Source: Prorocentrum cordatum (taxonomy: Eukaryota; Sar; Dinophyceae; Prorocentrales; Prorocentraceae). From it: a stretch of 64,000 bases of DNA. The stretch lies in the NCBI GenBank assembly GCA_963575745.1, contig CAUYUJ010004723.1, positions 1 through 64,000 of the forward strand. The letters are read 5' to 3'. A model generated the notes under the pieces. That model did not search any database, was not told where the DNA came from, and saw only the letters and a program-made list of their open reading frames with translations. This document shows positions 43,728 through 55,659 of this stretch, piece after piece. The stretch's first letter is position 1. Every line of letters starts with the position of its first letter. Made by a program: the position numbers and the translations under genes.

Positions 43728-45518
43728 ATGTCAGGCCGTGCTGGAGGCGGCGGCAAGGGCGGCCAGGGCCGCAAGGGCAGCGGCAAGGCCAGCTCGGGCG
43801 GCGGCCACAGCGGGCAGAGTGGCAGCGCTCCCCCGTGGGCCGTGCCGCCGCCGCCGCCCGGATGGCGGTGCCCGACGTGCGGAGGACTCAATGGCCCTGC
43901 TGATGCCCTGTGCCGCTCCTGTTTCCCTCTTCCCGAGCACGGACCGATGCATGGAGACGGAGGAGGGACAGCCCGCCCGCGCGCGGGCCCGCGTGGAGAC
44001 GGCCGCCAGCCTCGTTCTGCCTCGAGGCGTCGCCGCCGCGGCGGCAAGGGCGAGGCGCGTCAGCCGGAGGCGGGGCCGAGGCCGCGGTCAGCCTCGAGAG
44101 TCCGCTTCGAGGACGAGGACACTGAGGACGGCGGAGGCGGGCCGCGGCAGAGGTCGGCCTCGAGCCGCCGCCGGCGCTCCGCAGACGGCGATGGCCGTCG
44201 GAGGCGGTCAGCTGGAGGCGAATCTGATGCATCAGATGGCGACGAGGACGGCCGCAGCCCCGCGCTCGGCATCCTCCCCGCCCTCCCGTCGGATGCGCGA
44301 GCTCACCCAGCCTGGGTCGAGCCGCCGTCGGATGAGCGCGGGCTCGCGGCCCACAGGCGCTCACTGCGCCAGATGGCGGCCGCCACGGGCAAGAGGCTGC
44401 AGGCAGCCATCGAGCTCGGCATGAGCCTGGAGCAGAGGCGGCCGCAGGAGGAGGAGTATGCCGTGCAGCTCAGCATGATCATCCTGGCCCGCCCAGCAGG
44501 CGCACGATGCGACCGCCAGCGCAGCTTCGTCCAGCGCGCACAGGCCAAGCTGGAGAAGGCCGAGGCCGCAGCTGCGCGGGCGCGTGAGGAGCTCGCGGAG
44601 TTGGAGGCCAAGGTGGGTCAGCGCGCCGAGGCCCTCGGCCGCGCCAAGACGCTCCTGGAGCAGCTCGAGGCCATGGTCCCCACGGGCGACGAGCCGATGG
44701 AGGAGCCCATCACGCCGACGCCCGTGGCGGGCGCTGAGGGCGATGCAGCCCCAGCCACGCCGCCCGACCGCGCGCCGCCCATCGCGGCCATCGCCGAGCT
44801 GCAGGCTGGCCAGGCGGCCCTCACCCAGCAGCTCGTCGGCCTCACGCAGCTGCTGACGACGATGCAGGGCCAGATGGCGGCGGCGCGCGGTGGGGCGGCA
44901 CACGGCGATGCGCCTGCGCCTTATGTGCGGCCCTTTGCAGGGCCCCCCCAGCGCCTGGGGCCAGTGGCCCCCGCGCCCAGGCCAGATGCGCCCGCCGTGG
45001 CCTGCCCCGTGCCGGCCGGCGCACCTGTGGCCCGAGGCCCCCAGGGGGGGGCCCCGCCTGCGGGCGCCGCCGTGGGTGCTGCATGGGGCGCTGCCGGACC
45101 CGCCGCCGCCGACGCCGTCGAGGTCCCAGTCAGCGCCGAGGAGGACGCTGCTGCGGCTGCCACGGCTGAGGCAGCCCGCAAGGTGAGGGCAGCTCAACGT
45201 GCTGAGAGGAAGGCTGCAGAACGTACACGTCGCCCTGATGGCCAGCAGGGACTACGAGACGCGTTGGCTCGCCAGGCGTCAGCGCGGCCAGGTGCGTGCA
45301 GCCACCGAGGCCGCGGCGCCCTGCCGCCGTCGCCGCACGGCCGTGCCGCCGTTGCCGCAGAAGCAGGAGAGGATGCTGTCGCAGGTGCAGCCAGCCGCCG
45401 CCAGAGGCACAGCCGCAGCCACAGCCCTCGGCGCGAAGCGCCAGATGGCTTCATGCTGTGCGGCGGCCGCGCCGGCTCCACCGAGGGCAGCGAAGGAGCG
45501 ACGTCGACGCTGGGGTGA
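43728..45518 (+). CDS. LINE N-terminal (ORF1-like) region with RanBP2 zinc finger
   Basis: The frame is open from upstream; I start at the ATG at 43728 (MSGRAGGGGKGGQG). A RanBP2-type finger GWRCPTCGGLNGPADALCRS-C (C-x2-C-x10-C-x2-C) lies at about 43857-43922. Arg/Ser/Gly-rich linkers follow, then a coiled coil (QRAQAKLEKAEAAAARAREE onward, 44518-44685) and a second helix (AELQAGQAALTQQLVGLTQL). It probably binds element RNA. A stop after STLG at 45518 and overlap with the next frame suggest a frameshift inside 45.3-45.5 kb. Confidence 0.7.
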   Translation: MSGRAGGGGKGGQGRKGSGKASSGGGHSGQSGSAPPWAVPPPPPGWRCPTCGGLNGPADALCRSCFPLPEHGPMHGDGGGTARPRAGPRGDGRQPRSASRRRRRGGKGEARQPEAGPRPRSASRVRFEDEDTEDGGGGPRQRSASSRRRRSADGDGRRRRSAGGESDASDGDEDGRSPALGILPALPSDARAHPAWVEPPSDERGLAAHRRSLRQMAAATGKRLQAAIELGMSLEQRRPQEEEYAVQLSMIILARPAGARCDRQRSFVQRAQAKLEKAEAAAARAREELAELEAKVGQRAEALGRAKTLLEQLEAMVPTGDEPMEEPITPTPVAGAEGDAAPATPPDRAPPIAAIAELQAGQAALTQQLVGLTQLLTTMQGQMAAARGGAAHGDAPAPYVRPFAGPPQRLGPVAPAPRPDAPAVACPVPAGAPVARGPQGGAPPAGAAVGAAWGAAGPAAADAVEVPVSAEEDAAAAATAEAARKVRAAQRAERKAAERTRRPDGQQGLRDALARQASARPGACSHRGRGALPPSPHGRAAVAAEAGEDAVAGAASRRQRHSRSHSPRREAPDGFMLCGGRAGSTEGSEGATSTLG

Positions 45519-45549
45519 TGTGTCACGGCGGGCGGGCCACGGGGAGCGA

Positions 45550-48500
45550 GAGGGCTGCCACTGAGCCGTCTCAAGGCCCGCCTGCGACTGGCGTTGCGCC
45601 AGTCATGCCGACTGACACGAGCGGCGACCTTGTTGACCGAACCGAGGGTCGATCCGAGAGGGGCGGGGGCCATAGTGGGCGCTCCGAAAGGAACTCGCGA
45701 AGCCCCCGCCCCACAGCGGCGCTCGCCGAGGTAAGTTCGACGAGTGCTGCCGCGCCATCACCTCGGATGGAGTCCGAGGCCAAGCAGCAGCCATGCTGCC
45801 CAATTCCAGATTGCACTGAGCTAGTCAGGCTACTGTGTCAGCCCTGGCTATCTTGCTCTCTCACTCCCGTCTTTCTTGGGCCAAATCAATTGCCCGAACA
45901 TTGCCTCTTTCATCATTACCTTCATAGTAGTACCTGCCGCTTTTTTGAGACCCGCGGAGCTTCTCCCCCCCCCGACAGTGAGCAGGCTGTCAGGATGGAG
46001 GTACATACGGACGGGTCTGGTGGAACCAAACAACGGCACTTGGGTGGACCACCGTCTTGGGCATGGTGCGTATTTTCAGTCACGACGACAGGCAGGCACA
46101 TCTGTGAAGGGTACTTGTGTGGTGTCGATCCCGATCTCTCCACCTCTGTTGCGAGCCCGTCTGGAGCTGCAGAATTTCAAGCTGCACTGTGGCTGGTGCT
46201 ATGGTTATTGCAAGCTCCTCCTCGTTTTCGGGCCCAACCCGTGGTGGTATACACAGATAACATGCTGGTGGTTTCCGCTGCCGACGGGGGAACGAGGTAT
46301 GTGTCGTGCGGTGATTTCCCATGGCTTTTTGACGGAGCCCTCAAGTTATTACGTCAGTTTACGAAGCTGAGCTGGAATCACGTTCACGGCCACAATGCCG
46401 ATCCGCTGAATGAGCTTGCAGATGCCATAGCACGACTGGCCTCCATGGGTATTGCGCCGACAGTAGAGCCTGACTTTCAACCGTGGTCAGTTTTGCTCAC
46501 GTCAGCCTCTCTTGTACCATGGATGTGGATGTCTGCCAGCACCAACGTCGGTCATGGGGAGTATCCGAATGTTGGCGCATGCGAAATGCCCTCCATCAAC
46601 CCTCCCGAGCTAGATCTCAGAACTGCCTTCTTGCCACCAGCTGGACGCGGCTCGGAAAACTCGTCTGTGCCTCGAGTATCTCCGACATCAGGTTTGCAGC
46701 CGCAGGTGAATTTTGCAGTGGCGAACGTACTCACACTGCAGCCCCGCAGGAAGGCAGCCCGACGAGGGAGAGGTACTCGAATACGGTGTCGGTACCAAGA
46801 TGCGGCCGGCCTGGGTTTGCCCGGACGCATGCTCGCACTGGCTCATCAGTTCTCCGCGCACAACTTTCATGTGGTTGGCACGCTCGAGACTCGGTTGTGT
46901 CGTAACGGTTGGACAGCAGCAGGAGATTTTCTTGTCATTACCGCAGCAGCCGAATCCAAGGGGAAAGCAGGATTGGCCCTATGGATTAACACACAACATG
47001 AGTATGCATGTGGGCACACGCTGGCGCGCCGTCACGTACGTGTCATCAGTTTCTCGTCTCGGCATTTGTTGGTCGCCATACGTGCGCCGCACATGTGTTT
47101 GGACGTGCTCGTCGGCCATGCTCCTCACTCTCGCCGTCCTCCTGCTGAAGTCGAAGCATGGTGGGCTCATGTGACGTCAGTGCTACGTGGGCGAACCCAG
47201 CCGGCCCCCCTGCACTGTCTATTGGATGCGAATGCGACTTTGGGATCACAGGTGTCAGAACATGTCGGTGACGTGGCGGCCGAGGTTGAAAATGCCAATG
47301 GACAGTGCTCTCACAAGTTCCTGCGTGACTCGGACCAGTGTGCGTTGTCTACGTTTCTGCCGTCATACTCTGGGATCCATGGGACCTGGTTACCACCTGG
47401 GGCTCAGGGCCAAAACCCGCAGCGACGTATCGACTACATTACGATCCCTACGGGCCAACTATCCAGCGTCATTCGTCAAGGAGTCGATATCGAGATCGAG
47501 CTAGCGATGCGATGTGACGACCACTTTGTGGTAACTGCTGATGTGTACGTGTGCCGTGCCGATCAGTATGAGCCAGCCGTCACATGGACACGCTCCCGAC
47601 ACGACGAGGCTAAGTATGCTGATCCCGAGTGTCGTGCTGCGTTTGAAGATGCCCTCCGTATGGTGCCCTCGCCGACGTTCACAACACACCCAGACGATCA
47701 TGCCGCATATCTCAACAGGCATATCTTGGAGGCCGCTGCTCTCGCATTTCCGCCCAAAAGGTCCGACAGTGGCCGTGAGCCCCGTCGCAGTTGGATTTCC
47801 CAGGGATCCCTCGACCTTATGGATCAGCGCACGGCTGGGAGACGTGCGCTTCGGGCCCTACGGGCTCAGCTACCCAGGCTTCTACTGGCGTGTGTATTTG
47901 TGGCGTGGGCCTCGGACGGGGCCATGGATGGCGAATGGTTCTGTCACCGAACACGTCGTTTCCGACATAGTGAACGTGACGGGCCGTCGCACCATCCACT
48001 CTTGCAGACATGTCGTCGGATCGCGGATGCCGCTGACCAGGTTCTTGATGCTACCAAGGTTTTTGCGACGCCTCTACGAACACCACAGGGCAAGCTGACC
48101 TACCCACCGTTTACCCAGGACCACATCGTCGGCTTGCGATACCTAGGACGGCTGCCCACTGCGTATGAGCTAGCCGACGTCCCACGAGGTTTTCGGTTTC
48201 AGCTGCCCAACGTGCTCAACTTTTACCTGGGATGGTTTGGTTTTTTTTTTTTCTGGGCTGCCAGTATGGTGTTTCTTCGGGCCGCTACATGCGTGATCCA
48301 ACAGTCCACTGGCCAGGATTCAGCGTGGCATTGTGCCAACATTGCCCAGGGGGTCCGAAATGCTTGGGATCGACGGCAGTTCGCTGAAGCCTATGCCGCC
48401 TTGCGACGGATCGGTGCTGGGTCCAAGCGACGACGAATCGAGCGAGTGTTGCCCGCATTGCAAGGTCTGACTGGCCAAGCCGTGGTATCCGAGATACAAG

Positions 48501-51500
48501 TTGCGAGGCGTTGGCAGCAACACTTTGCTAGTCTCGAGCTTGCGGCTACGATCTCGGTCGAGGACGTGCCGACATTCGCAGGATACTTCGGGCGCGCACC
48601 CTATGCGCGTATGTCGACCGAGCCTGTCAGTCTTGCGTCGATCCCCACCCTAGCTGAATTCCAATGGTCGTGTCGGCAGACACGCAGGTCGGCACCAGGA
48701 TGTGACGGTATTTCAGGCGGCCTCATGAGGGCCCATCCGACCGCTATCGCGGAGTATTACTACCCTCTACAGCTGAAGTCTACCCTTACACTAATGGAGC
48801 CCATTCACTGGAAAGGAGGTTTTTATCGGGACCTCATCAAGTCCGGCCAGGCTGATCCGACACAGTGCAGCAGCTCCAGGTCCATCCTTGTCTCTTCCCA
48901 GGTGGGCAAGGCAGCCCGACGTTGTCTACGGTCCCGACTTTTGCCCCACTTGGCATACGAGGCGGGTGAGACCCAGTTTGGAGGGCTTCCAGGACGAGGT
49001 ACCACCCACGCGTCCCTGGTGCTCCGCGTTTCGCAATCCCTGGCCAAACTCCGGAAGATGTCGTTCGGGGCCCTATTTTTGGGCGTCGTTCAGGCCTTTT
49101 ACAGGGCCATTCGGGAGCTCGTGGTGCGTGCCCACCGCGAAACCGACCTCGACGACCTTACTGTGGCTACCCTGGTGCGCGCCGCTGGTTTACCCCCGGC
49201 CGCCATGCAACAGCTTACCGACCGATTGCGACAGCGTGCAGCAAACCTGTCAGCTTCCGACGTCGATCCCCACACCGTCGCCCAGGTCGAGCAGTGTTAC
49301 CAGGCACCCTGGTTTATTTATGAGGGATCTGGCAAGGTCTCGTTACCTCAGCGGTCTTTCTTTCCAGGCCAGCCACTTGCGGATGTCCTCTTCGAGATTC
49401 AGATGGCCGACTGTATGCAGGACGTACGAGCACGCATGCTTGACGAGGGCACGCCGTACATGCTACCACGCGCAGAGCAGAGATCCATCACCGCGCTCGT
49501 TAATGACGGCACAGGCCCCGACCTCCCAGCTGACCTCCCCCTCGTTGACATTTCATATGCCGACGATGGCACAGTCGTGCTCATACTGCCTGCTGAACAG
49601 ATGTATGATGCGCTCAGTCAGGTGCTGGTTATAGTATCAGAGGCCTTTGCGCGCCGTGGACATATCCTCAATATTGGGCCGTCTAAGACTGCCGCGCTGA
49701 TCAAATGGCGCGGGCCAGGCACCAAGAACGCACGACATACAGCACTGCACGTGCACGACGGACGGGTCACGGGACATTCGGATATACTAGGACAGCTCAG
49801 TGTGCCGATCGTACACCACTACGTTCATCTAGGGTCGGTGATCGATGCGAACTCTGCGATGCTGCCCGAGATACGTTACCGAGCTACCTCGACAGCCTCG
49901 TCGCTGCAGGTTCTTCGACGACGTGTTTTTTCGACCGACGACCTAGCACTACACCACCGACTTGTGCTAGCCGACAGTCTGGTCATGTCAGGGCGACTGT
50001 ACAATGCAGGGGCGTGGGGAGTGCTAACGACCTCGGAGGCCAAGCTGGCCCATCTGGAAACCATGAAGGTATACCGAGCCGCGGCTCGAGTCCGCTTCCA
50101 GGAACATGATTCGCAGGTGTCCGACGCCCTTGTGCTTGCGAGGCTGCGCAGACCTACCCCCGCCAACACGCTCCGTGCCGCGCGTCTCCGACTACTCGGC
50201 TCGCTGTATCATACGGGGCCTCTCCTAGTTTTCTCCCTCGTTGCCGCAGAGTGGCGCGCTGCCTCCAATGCCCCCGCACGCGCGCGCACTACTCTTGGAC
50301 AGTGGATCCAGGACCTTGCCTGGCTACGATGTGCCGTCAAACAGTGCCAGGACCTACCAGCCCCAGCTGAAGACCTCAAACCCTGGGAAACATTTATACG
50401 ACGAAGTCAGACAGCCTGGAAGCGCATCATACAAGTGGCGATGCACGCGTACACCCAGTACATTTCCAGGAAAGAGCTTGCTTCCCATATGGAATCCCAG
50501 TTTTTTGCAGCTGTAAGGCCAGCAGGTGTGCCAGAACGTGTGTATACCGACGAGCACGGGCTAATAGCCCCACCGCCGTCTCCCGTGCAGGCAGCTACCA
50601 TGGAGTGCCCATGGTGCGGTGAGGTTTTCGCACGACATCGAGCAATGCGCACACATGTCGCCCGTGCACACCGACAGATTGCGACACTTGCGCGCGGTTA
50701 TGCTGCTAGGGACGGTTCATGTGCAGTGCGTCTGTTAAAGTTCAACGCCAGACCCCACCTCATCGACCACCTGTCGAGTGATTCCCCTCGATGCCTACTG
50801 GGCGGCCTCTTAACTACAGACAACCCAGCACACCACCTAGACGACACGACTACACCACCTCGACCAATCGGAGCTACACCCCACATCAAGATTCCCCGCC
50901 GACATGTGATCGTACCCACGACGCGGCTACTTGGGCCGCTCACTCAACTGGCTACCGACCTAGCGACGTTAGTTACACAGGAGTACGCCCGACAGGTTTT
51001 ACTTGAATCGGACCCCTACCTCACACCTGCCGCCTGCGCGGCACTCATGCCACCTTCCCCTGTCCCAATCCTAGGCGCTCCCCCACCCGCTCAGTACCCG
51101 CCAGTACAGACGGAGCGGTATCCGACGCGTATGTATCTGACCGAGCAGTATACACATGCAGCTGCTCAGGTTCTGCCGTCAGCGATCCGACGGTCAGAGT
51201 ACTACATACTAAACCTATACTGTGGGAGACGCCGTCCTGGGGATATTCAGGCTTGCTTAGAAATGGAGGAGTACCATGCCGATTTCGCCGTATACGTACT
51301 TTCGATCGATATCGCTATCGACCCCGTTCTTGGCAATATGATGCGCCGTGAATCCCTAGACATTTGGAAGGAACACATACGTGCCAAACGTGTTGTGCTG
51401 TCAGGAGGAGGGCCCCCGTGCGAAACATGGGCTGCCATACGCTGGGCCCTTGACAAGGGCCCCCACCACTACGTTCCCACGACGATTTCTGGGGCCTGCT

Positions 51501-51562
51501 ATCGGTTACGCCGCGCCAGATGGAACAGCTACGTGTGGGCAATGAGCTCCTTGGAGCCATGA
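45550..51562 (+). CDS. LINE polyprotein: RNase H, APE endonuclease, RT, C2H2, methyltransferase start
   Basis: The frame is open 45296-51562; residue numbers count from 45296, and I take coding from about 45550. RNase H at 236-385 has HTDGSGG, AAEFQAAL, YTDN and HGHNADPLNELADAIA. The APE-like endonuclease at about 470-745 has LETR, LLDANATLG, RRIDYI and CDDHFVV, all catalytic sites present. Reverse transcriptase spans about 1115-1600: motif A is ALFLGVVQAFYRAIRE with Gly at 1263 where Asp is expected, motif C is SYADDGT (1421-1424). A C2H2 finger CPWCGEVFARHRAMRTHVAR lies near 1771. From about 1969 comes YYILNLYCGRRRPGD, then VYVLSIDIAIDPVLG and GGGPPCETWAAIR (Cys 2042). The RNase H lies ahead of the endonuclease, an unusual order. 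Confidence 0.82.
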
Positions 51563-52525
51563 TTGAGCTTTTCGCCGAACATTTGATTGTGGGCACTTGC
51601 TGCTGGAAGGAGCATCCCACGCCAGCCGACTGGAGACAGGCAGCAGTGAGTTCTTTCTTTTGCCCCCCCCCCCTACGGGCAATCATGGCCTCCCCAGCCG
51701 CGACCGTGACAGACTTCGACCAATGCGAACACGGCCAGGTTGCTCGAGCTCCCACCCGCATTCTGGCGCTGCGGATGGAAACCCTTTCTGGCAGGCTTCT
51801 GGAGACCCCAGGTCGTGGAAGATGTTCTCACGGACGGGGGGCCCACGAGGTACTCATGGGGTTCGATCGGGCCCGAGACGAGTGGCGTACTGCCAAGAAG
51901 AAGACATACCCTCCTGCTCTATGTCGAGTATTGGCCGACGGTATCACAGACGCGATCAACCATATGTGTGTGACGTGTGGAGACGATGCACTGCCAGAGG
52001 ACATGAGGGAGGAGGAGGAGGAGTTTCGTGGGTCCCTGTCAGCTTTTTATGTAGCATGGGACCCATATCTCGGTACTGACGAGTCTTGGGCGCCCGATTG
52101 TCGATTCTCGGTCCCGGAAGGTGCGTGCCGATCCAGAGCGCCACAGGTTCCTCCCCCCCGAATCGCCAGCCACCGAGTTTGCAGACGCAGGCGTTGTGTA
52201 TGATTCCACTGCGGAGCCGCGGGACCCCGGCCCGATCGAGGCCTCAGAGGAACAGGAATATGCAGATGTACTTGCTTTCCTGGATGGCATTGAGTTGCCA
52301 CCACCTGGCTCGCTTGCCCCGCCCCTTGTACCCGTTTCCCAATCTCCGTGCCCCCCGCCGCCCCCACAGCCCGTTGAGATTACACCAGAGTTGCGTACCC
52401 TAATTGCTACCAGGCGTGCGCAAGCTAGAGAGCGACGTCGGATTCGACTCGCTCAGCGAATAGCCCCATGGACTTTCCAACCCGATTTCGGGGTAGGGCT
52501 GTTTGATAATGCGCAAGAGTAAATA
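51470..52525 (+). pseudogene. LINE methyltransferase-like C-terminal half and tail
   Basis: In the next frame the domain continues: DFWGLLSVTPRQMEQLRVGN, MIELFAEHLIVG, KEHPTPADW, FDQCEHGQVARAPTRILALR, PGRGRCSHG and AKKKTYPPALCRVLADGITD. This matches the order (Glu-x-Pro, D-Q-C-x-H-G) in the copia insert. It stays open to 52203. A further shift near 52150 leads to an acidic, Pro-rich tail (VVYDSTAEPRDPGP to 52522) ending at a TAA. Confidence 0.65.
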
Positions 52526-52569
52526 GGATGTTGGGCGGAGGGCCTCTGGGGTTGGTAGTGGATGGGTAA

Positions 52570-53790
52570 GGGATTGCTTTCTCAGTCAGGCACTTTGTCA
52601 GCCCTGGCCTTGCTCTCACAAATGTTTCGTCTTTCGAGCCTTGCGTTGTCTCTTTTCTCTCACCCTATTAGATGCTCACAGACACCCGCGCCACGCACAC
52701 GGCACTTGGGTGGACCACCGTCTTGGGTGGTGACAGGCTAGCAGGCTGACAGTGGGGTACTTGTGCGGCCGTGCTTTGATCTCTCCACCTATGTTGCCAG
52801 TGTTTCGAGCTTTGCGAAGTCCTTGCTTGTGGCTGGTGCTATGGTTAATGCGTGCCCTCCTCGTTGGGTAGTCCCGTGGCGGTATACAGATAACCCCCAG
52901 CTCAACCGTCAGTTTCGAGCTGAGCTGGAATCACGTCCGCTGAATGAGCTTGCATTCCATAGCCGTCTGACCTCCAGAGTTGCGCCACAGTAGGCCTAAC
53001 TTTCGTGTGAATCAGTTTTTTCTGCAGGCAGCCTCTCTTGGACCATGGATGTGTGTCTGTCGGCCGCCTTCAGTTTCCAGGAGTATCCGATTGCAGCAGT
53101 TTCAGGTGATTTTTGTAGTATGGAGGGAACGCTGGGCGTTGGGATTGGTTGGTCGGGCAGCGGAGGTTTTAGCAGCGAGGCAGTGTAGCAACAGTCAGAG
53201 AGAGCGGCAGCCCGCCTCTCTTGCTCTCTCGTGCGCACGCCTGCCTGCATGTGCTGTCCCGCCCGCTTGCCCACTCTCTCGCTGACAATAGATTTCAGAC
53301 AGTGCGTAACAGGTTTCACTGAAAGCAGTTGACGTGCGCAACTGTAGACAGCTCGAGAGTCAGCGTGGTCGGCCGAACCGAGGGTCGGAGGGGGTGGAGT
53401 ATGTCAGGTTGGGCGGACGTGCTGAGTTCAGAGAGGCATGTGCCTGCCTCTCTTGCTTCTTTCCGCCGCCGCCTGCTTGCCACCCGCTCGCCTGCTCTCT
53501 CTCCACCGTCAACCTGGACAGAGGTGCGCCCCCTCGCGTTTTCTGTCACCGACCGACTGTCAAGCTTCAAGCCTTGGCCCGTGGGGGGCAGCGGCAGGGG
53601 ACTCGGTGAGCGTAGTCCGTCGCTAAACACACACCCGTTGCGTGTGGCACCGAACCCCCGAGTGTCCGTCGGTCCGCGCGCCGCCAGCCAGGCGCTCATG
53701 CGGCTGCACGCCACAGCCCCCGCTTGCCGCCAGCCTCTCTTGCTTTTGTCTTGCAGATAAGGATGGGAGTGGGAGTGGCCGGCTGTTTTG
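52570..53790 (+). pseudogene. Deletion-riddled echo of the LINE RNase H region
   Basis: 52585-53100 lines up in order with 45820-46560: TTGTCAGCCCTGGC, GGCACTTGGGTGGACCACCG, TGATCTCTCCACCT, GTGGCTGGTGCTATGGTTA, CTGAGCTGGAATCACGT, GCTGAATGAGCTTGCA and CAGCCTCTCTTGGACCATGG. About a third of the sequence between anchors is missing and no frame is kept. At 53370-53387 a piece (CCGAACCGAGGGTCG) matches 45636-45650. The motif CCTCTCTTGCT recurs at about 53213, 53447 and 53733. Confidence 0.75.
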
Positions 53791-54199
53791 AGGAGGGGTT
53801 AAGGCAGCTAGTACATCTCTGTCAAGCGTGTTGTCTTGGTGCGGCCAGGGTTACGCCGAGAGCAACCGCGCAGGATTGCCCACCCTGGCCGCCGCCACTT
53901 CCTGGCCACGGTTGAAAGTTTCAATCCTTTGCCGCCTAGTGCCAGACGCTCTGCGTCCACATTGCTGCCCCGCACCCAGTCGTGCGCGTAGTTAATACTA
54001 TGGGACTGGGTGGGATTCATGGGATTTGGCAGGTTGGTTGGAGGAAGTTACTGTCTGACTTGACTTCAGGTGCCCGTGCAGAGTTTGCGAGTTTCGCCTC
54101 TTAGTGCAGCCACACGTGTTGACTGTGCTGACTGCCTCTGCTAGCAGCAGCGCCGCCATTAGCTGACAGGCCATATGCTTCATCAGCAGCGCAATCCAA

Positions 54200-54330
54200 A
54201 AAATCCCTCCCTCCCTCCCTCCTTTCTCACTCATCCCTCCTCCCTCCTCCCTCCTTCCTCACACATCCCTCCCCCCCCACCGTCCCTCATCCTCCCCCCT
54301 GCCCCCCCCCCCCGCCCCTGGAACGCGGCC
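54200..54330. repeat. CCCTCCTCC polypyrimidine tract
   Basis: CCTCCCTCCTCC and C runs. The surrounding 53790-55100 is otherwise unique-looking, and I see no supportable gene in it. Confidence 0.75.
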
Positions 54331-55129
54331 GAGGCCTGCGATTCCGACGTGGCCCCCACATTCGAGTCGAGCTGTGCTCCTCGGGCGGCGCGCGCACGAG
54401 AGGGGGGGCGGCAGGCATCCGCCCGAAATCCAGACTTCCTCACTGCGTGGCCAGCGGCGTGGATGGATCGGGGGGGGCGAAAGGGGTAGGATAGCAAAGG
54501 GTAGGGCAGAGAATCAGCACACGTAGCTGGTTGTCCTGGCGCCTCCTGGCGCCGGGAGGCGCCCATGCATCCAGGAATGGGCCCGGCGTCTGGGCCGAAA
54601 CCAGCTGCATGCAGCAGATTTCGTAGCCCCCTTTCCATGTACTACCCTCTCGTCCAGCCCGAAAAGATCACGACACCAGCTCCTTGCCTCATGCATCGTG
54701 CAGCTGAGAGGGCGTGAGACGTGACAGCGTGGAAGGAGGACGACCACGGCAAGAGGGACGGATAGAGGAGCCTCATGGCCCGAAAAACGAAGCTCAAGCA
54801 CGTTGTCACCATGCCCACTCTGGCCCCCGCCTTGAGATTTGAAAAGAAATCGCGCAGTGGAAAGATCACGGCCACAAGTCACGGCCCCATCTCTCCGCGG
54901 CGCCTCAGGCTGGAACGATGCGCGAGGGTCCCTGGGGCCCAAGGCAAGGCGAAAAAAACAATCGTGTTTTGGTGGTTGTCGTCTGTCCAAGACACCCAAT
55001 GTCTTGGTCTTCCCAATGCGGGGTTTCCAGATATCCCCACCTGTTCCCCAGGGCAAGCGCTATTTAGCCTGCGCCGCTTTCTGACTGTTCCAAGGCCCAG
55101 CTAAGGCCCCTGGAGGCCGAAAACGAAAA

Positions 55130-55480
55130 ACAACTGTCCTAATCCCACCAGCCACCTGGGCAGAGGTGGTTTGGGGCCCTTCCCCTTCGGGAAAGGGTTT
55201 ATCACTGCTCCTTGATAACAGACACCCCCTCCCCCACCCGACCGCCGACAAACGGGGGGCCATGCGAAGATCCCCCCACCATCCCTGTCAAACACAATCA
55301 ATAAGAAATACTTTGCACTAAATTCTGGATCATGCGCAGGCACCCCGCGATCCCTTTTCCTGGTGTGTGCAGTGCCACCACCACCCCACCACCCCTTGCA
55401 TGAAATCATGCAAAGTGTACTTTGCACCAACATCTGAATCGTGCGCGGACGCCCCGCGATCACTTTGCATTGGTTCTTGA
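55130..55480. repeat. Direct repeat of CTTTGCAC...CCCCGCGATC
   Basis: CTTTGCACTAAATTCTGGATC to GCACCCCGCGATC (about 55311-55350) and CTTTGCACCAACATCTGAATC to GACGCCCCGCGATC (about 55419-55460) are related copies about 107 bp apart. No gene seen in 55100-55600. Confidence 0.6.
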
Positions 55481-55659
55481 TGGGGATGGCGGGTGTGATT
55501 CCCGCCAACTGTCGATGGCGGCCCCTGCTTATGCTGAGACTCGGGTGTAACTTATGTAGCGGGAGGGCAGGTGTGAGTGAGAGACACGGCTTGCGGCTTG
55601 GGGTAGCGTGACCCCTCTCCCTACCCCCTCCTCCTGGGTCTCGACGGGGAATGTCGCGA

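Larger units (their letters stand above)
43728..52525 (+). mobile_element. LINE of ~8.8 kb with RNase H, APE endonuclease, RT and methyltransferase-like end
   Basis: Plus-strand order is RanBP2-type zinc finger and coiled coil, RNase H, endonuclease/exonuclease/phosphatase domain, reverse transcriptase, C2H2 finger, methyltransferase-like domain, acidic C-terminal tail. Frames change at about 45.3-45.5, 51.47 and 52.15 kb. Reverse transcriptase motif A has lost its Asp. The element is the best preserved in the window but not intact. A decayed echo of its RNase H region lies immediately downstream. Confidence 0.85.

Noticed and set aside
43400-45200. Minus-strand frames opposite the LINE N-terminal region
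   Set aside because: GC-rich shadow frames; the plus strand has the zinc finger and coiled coil.
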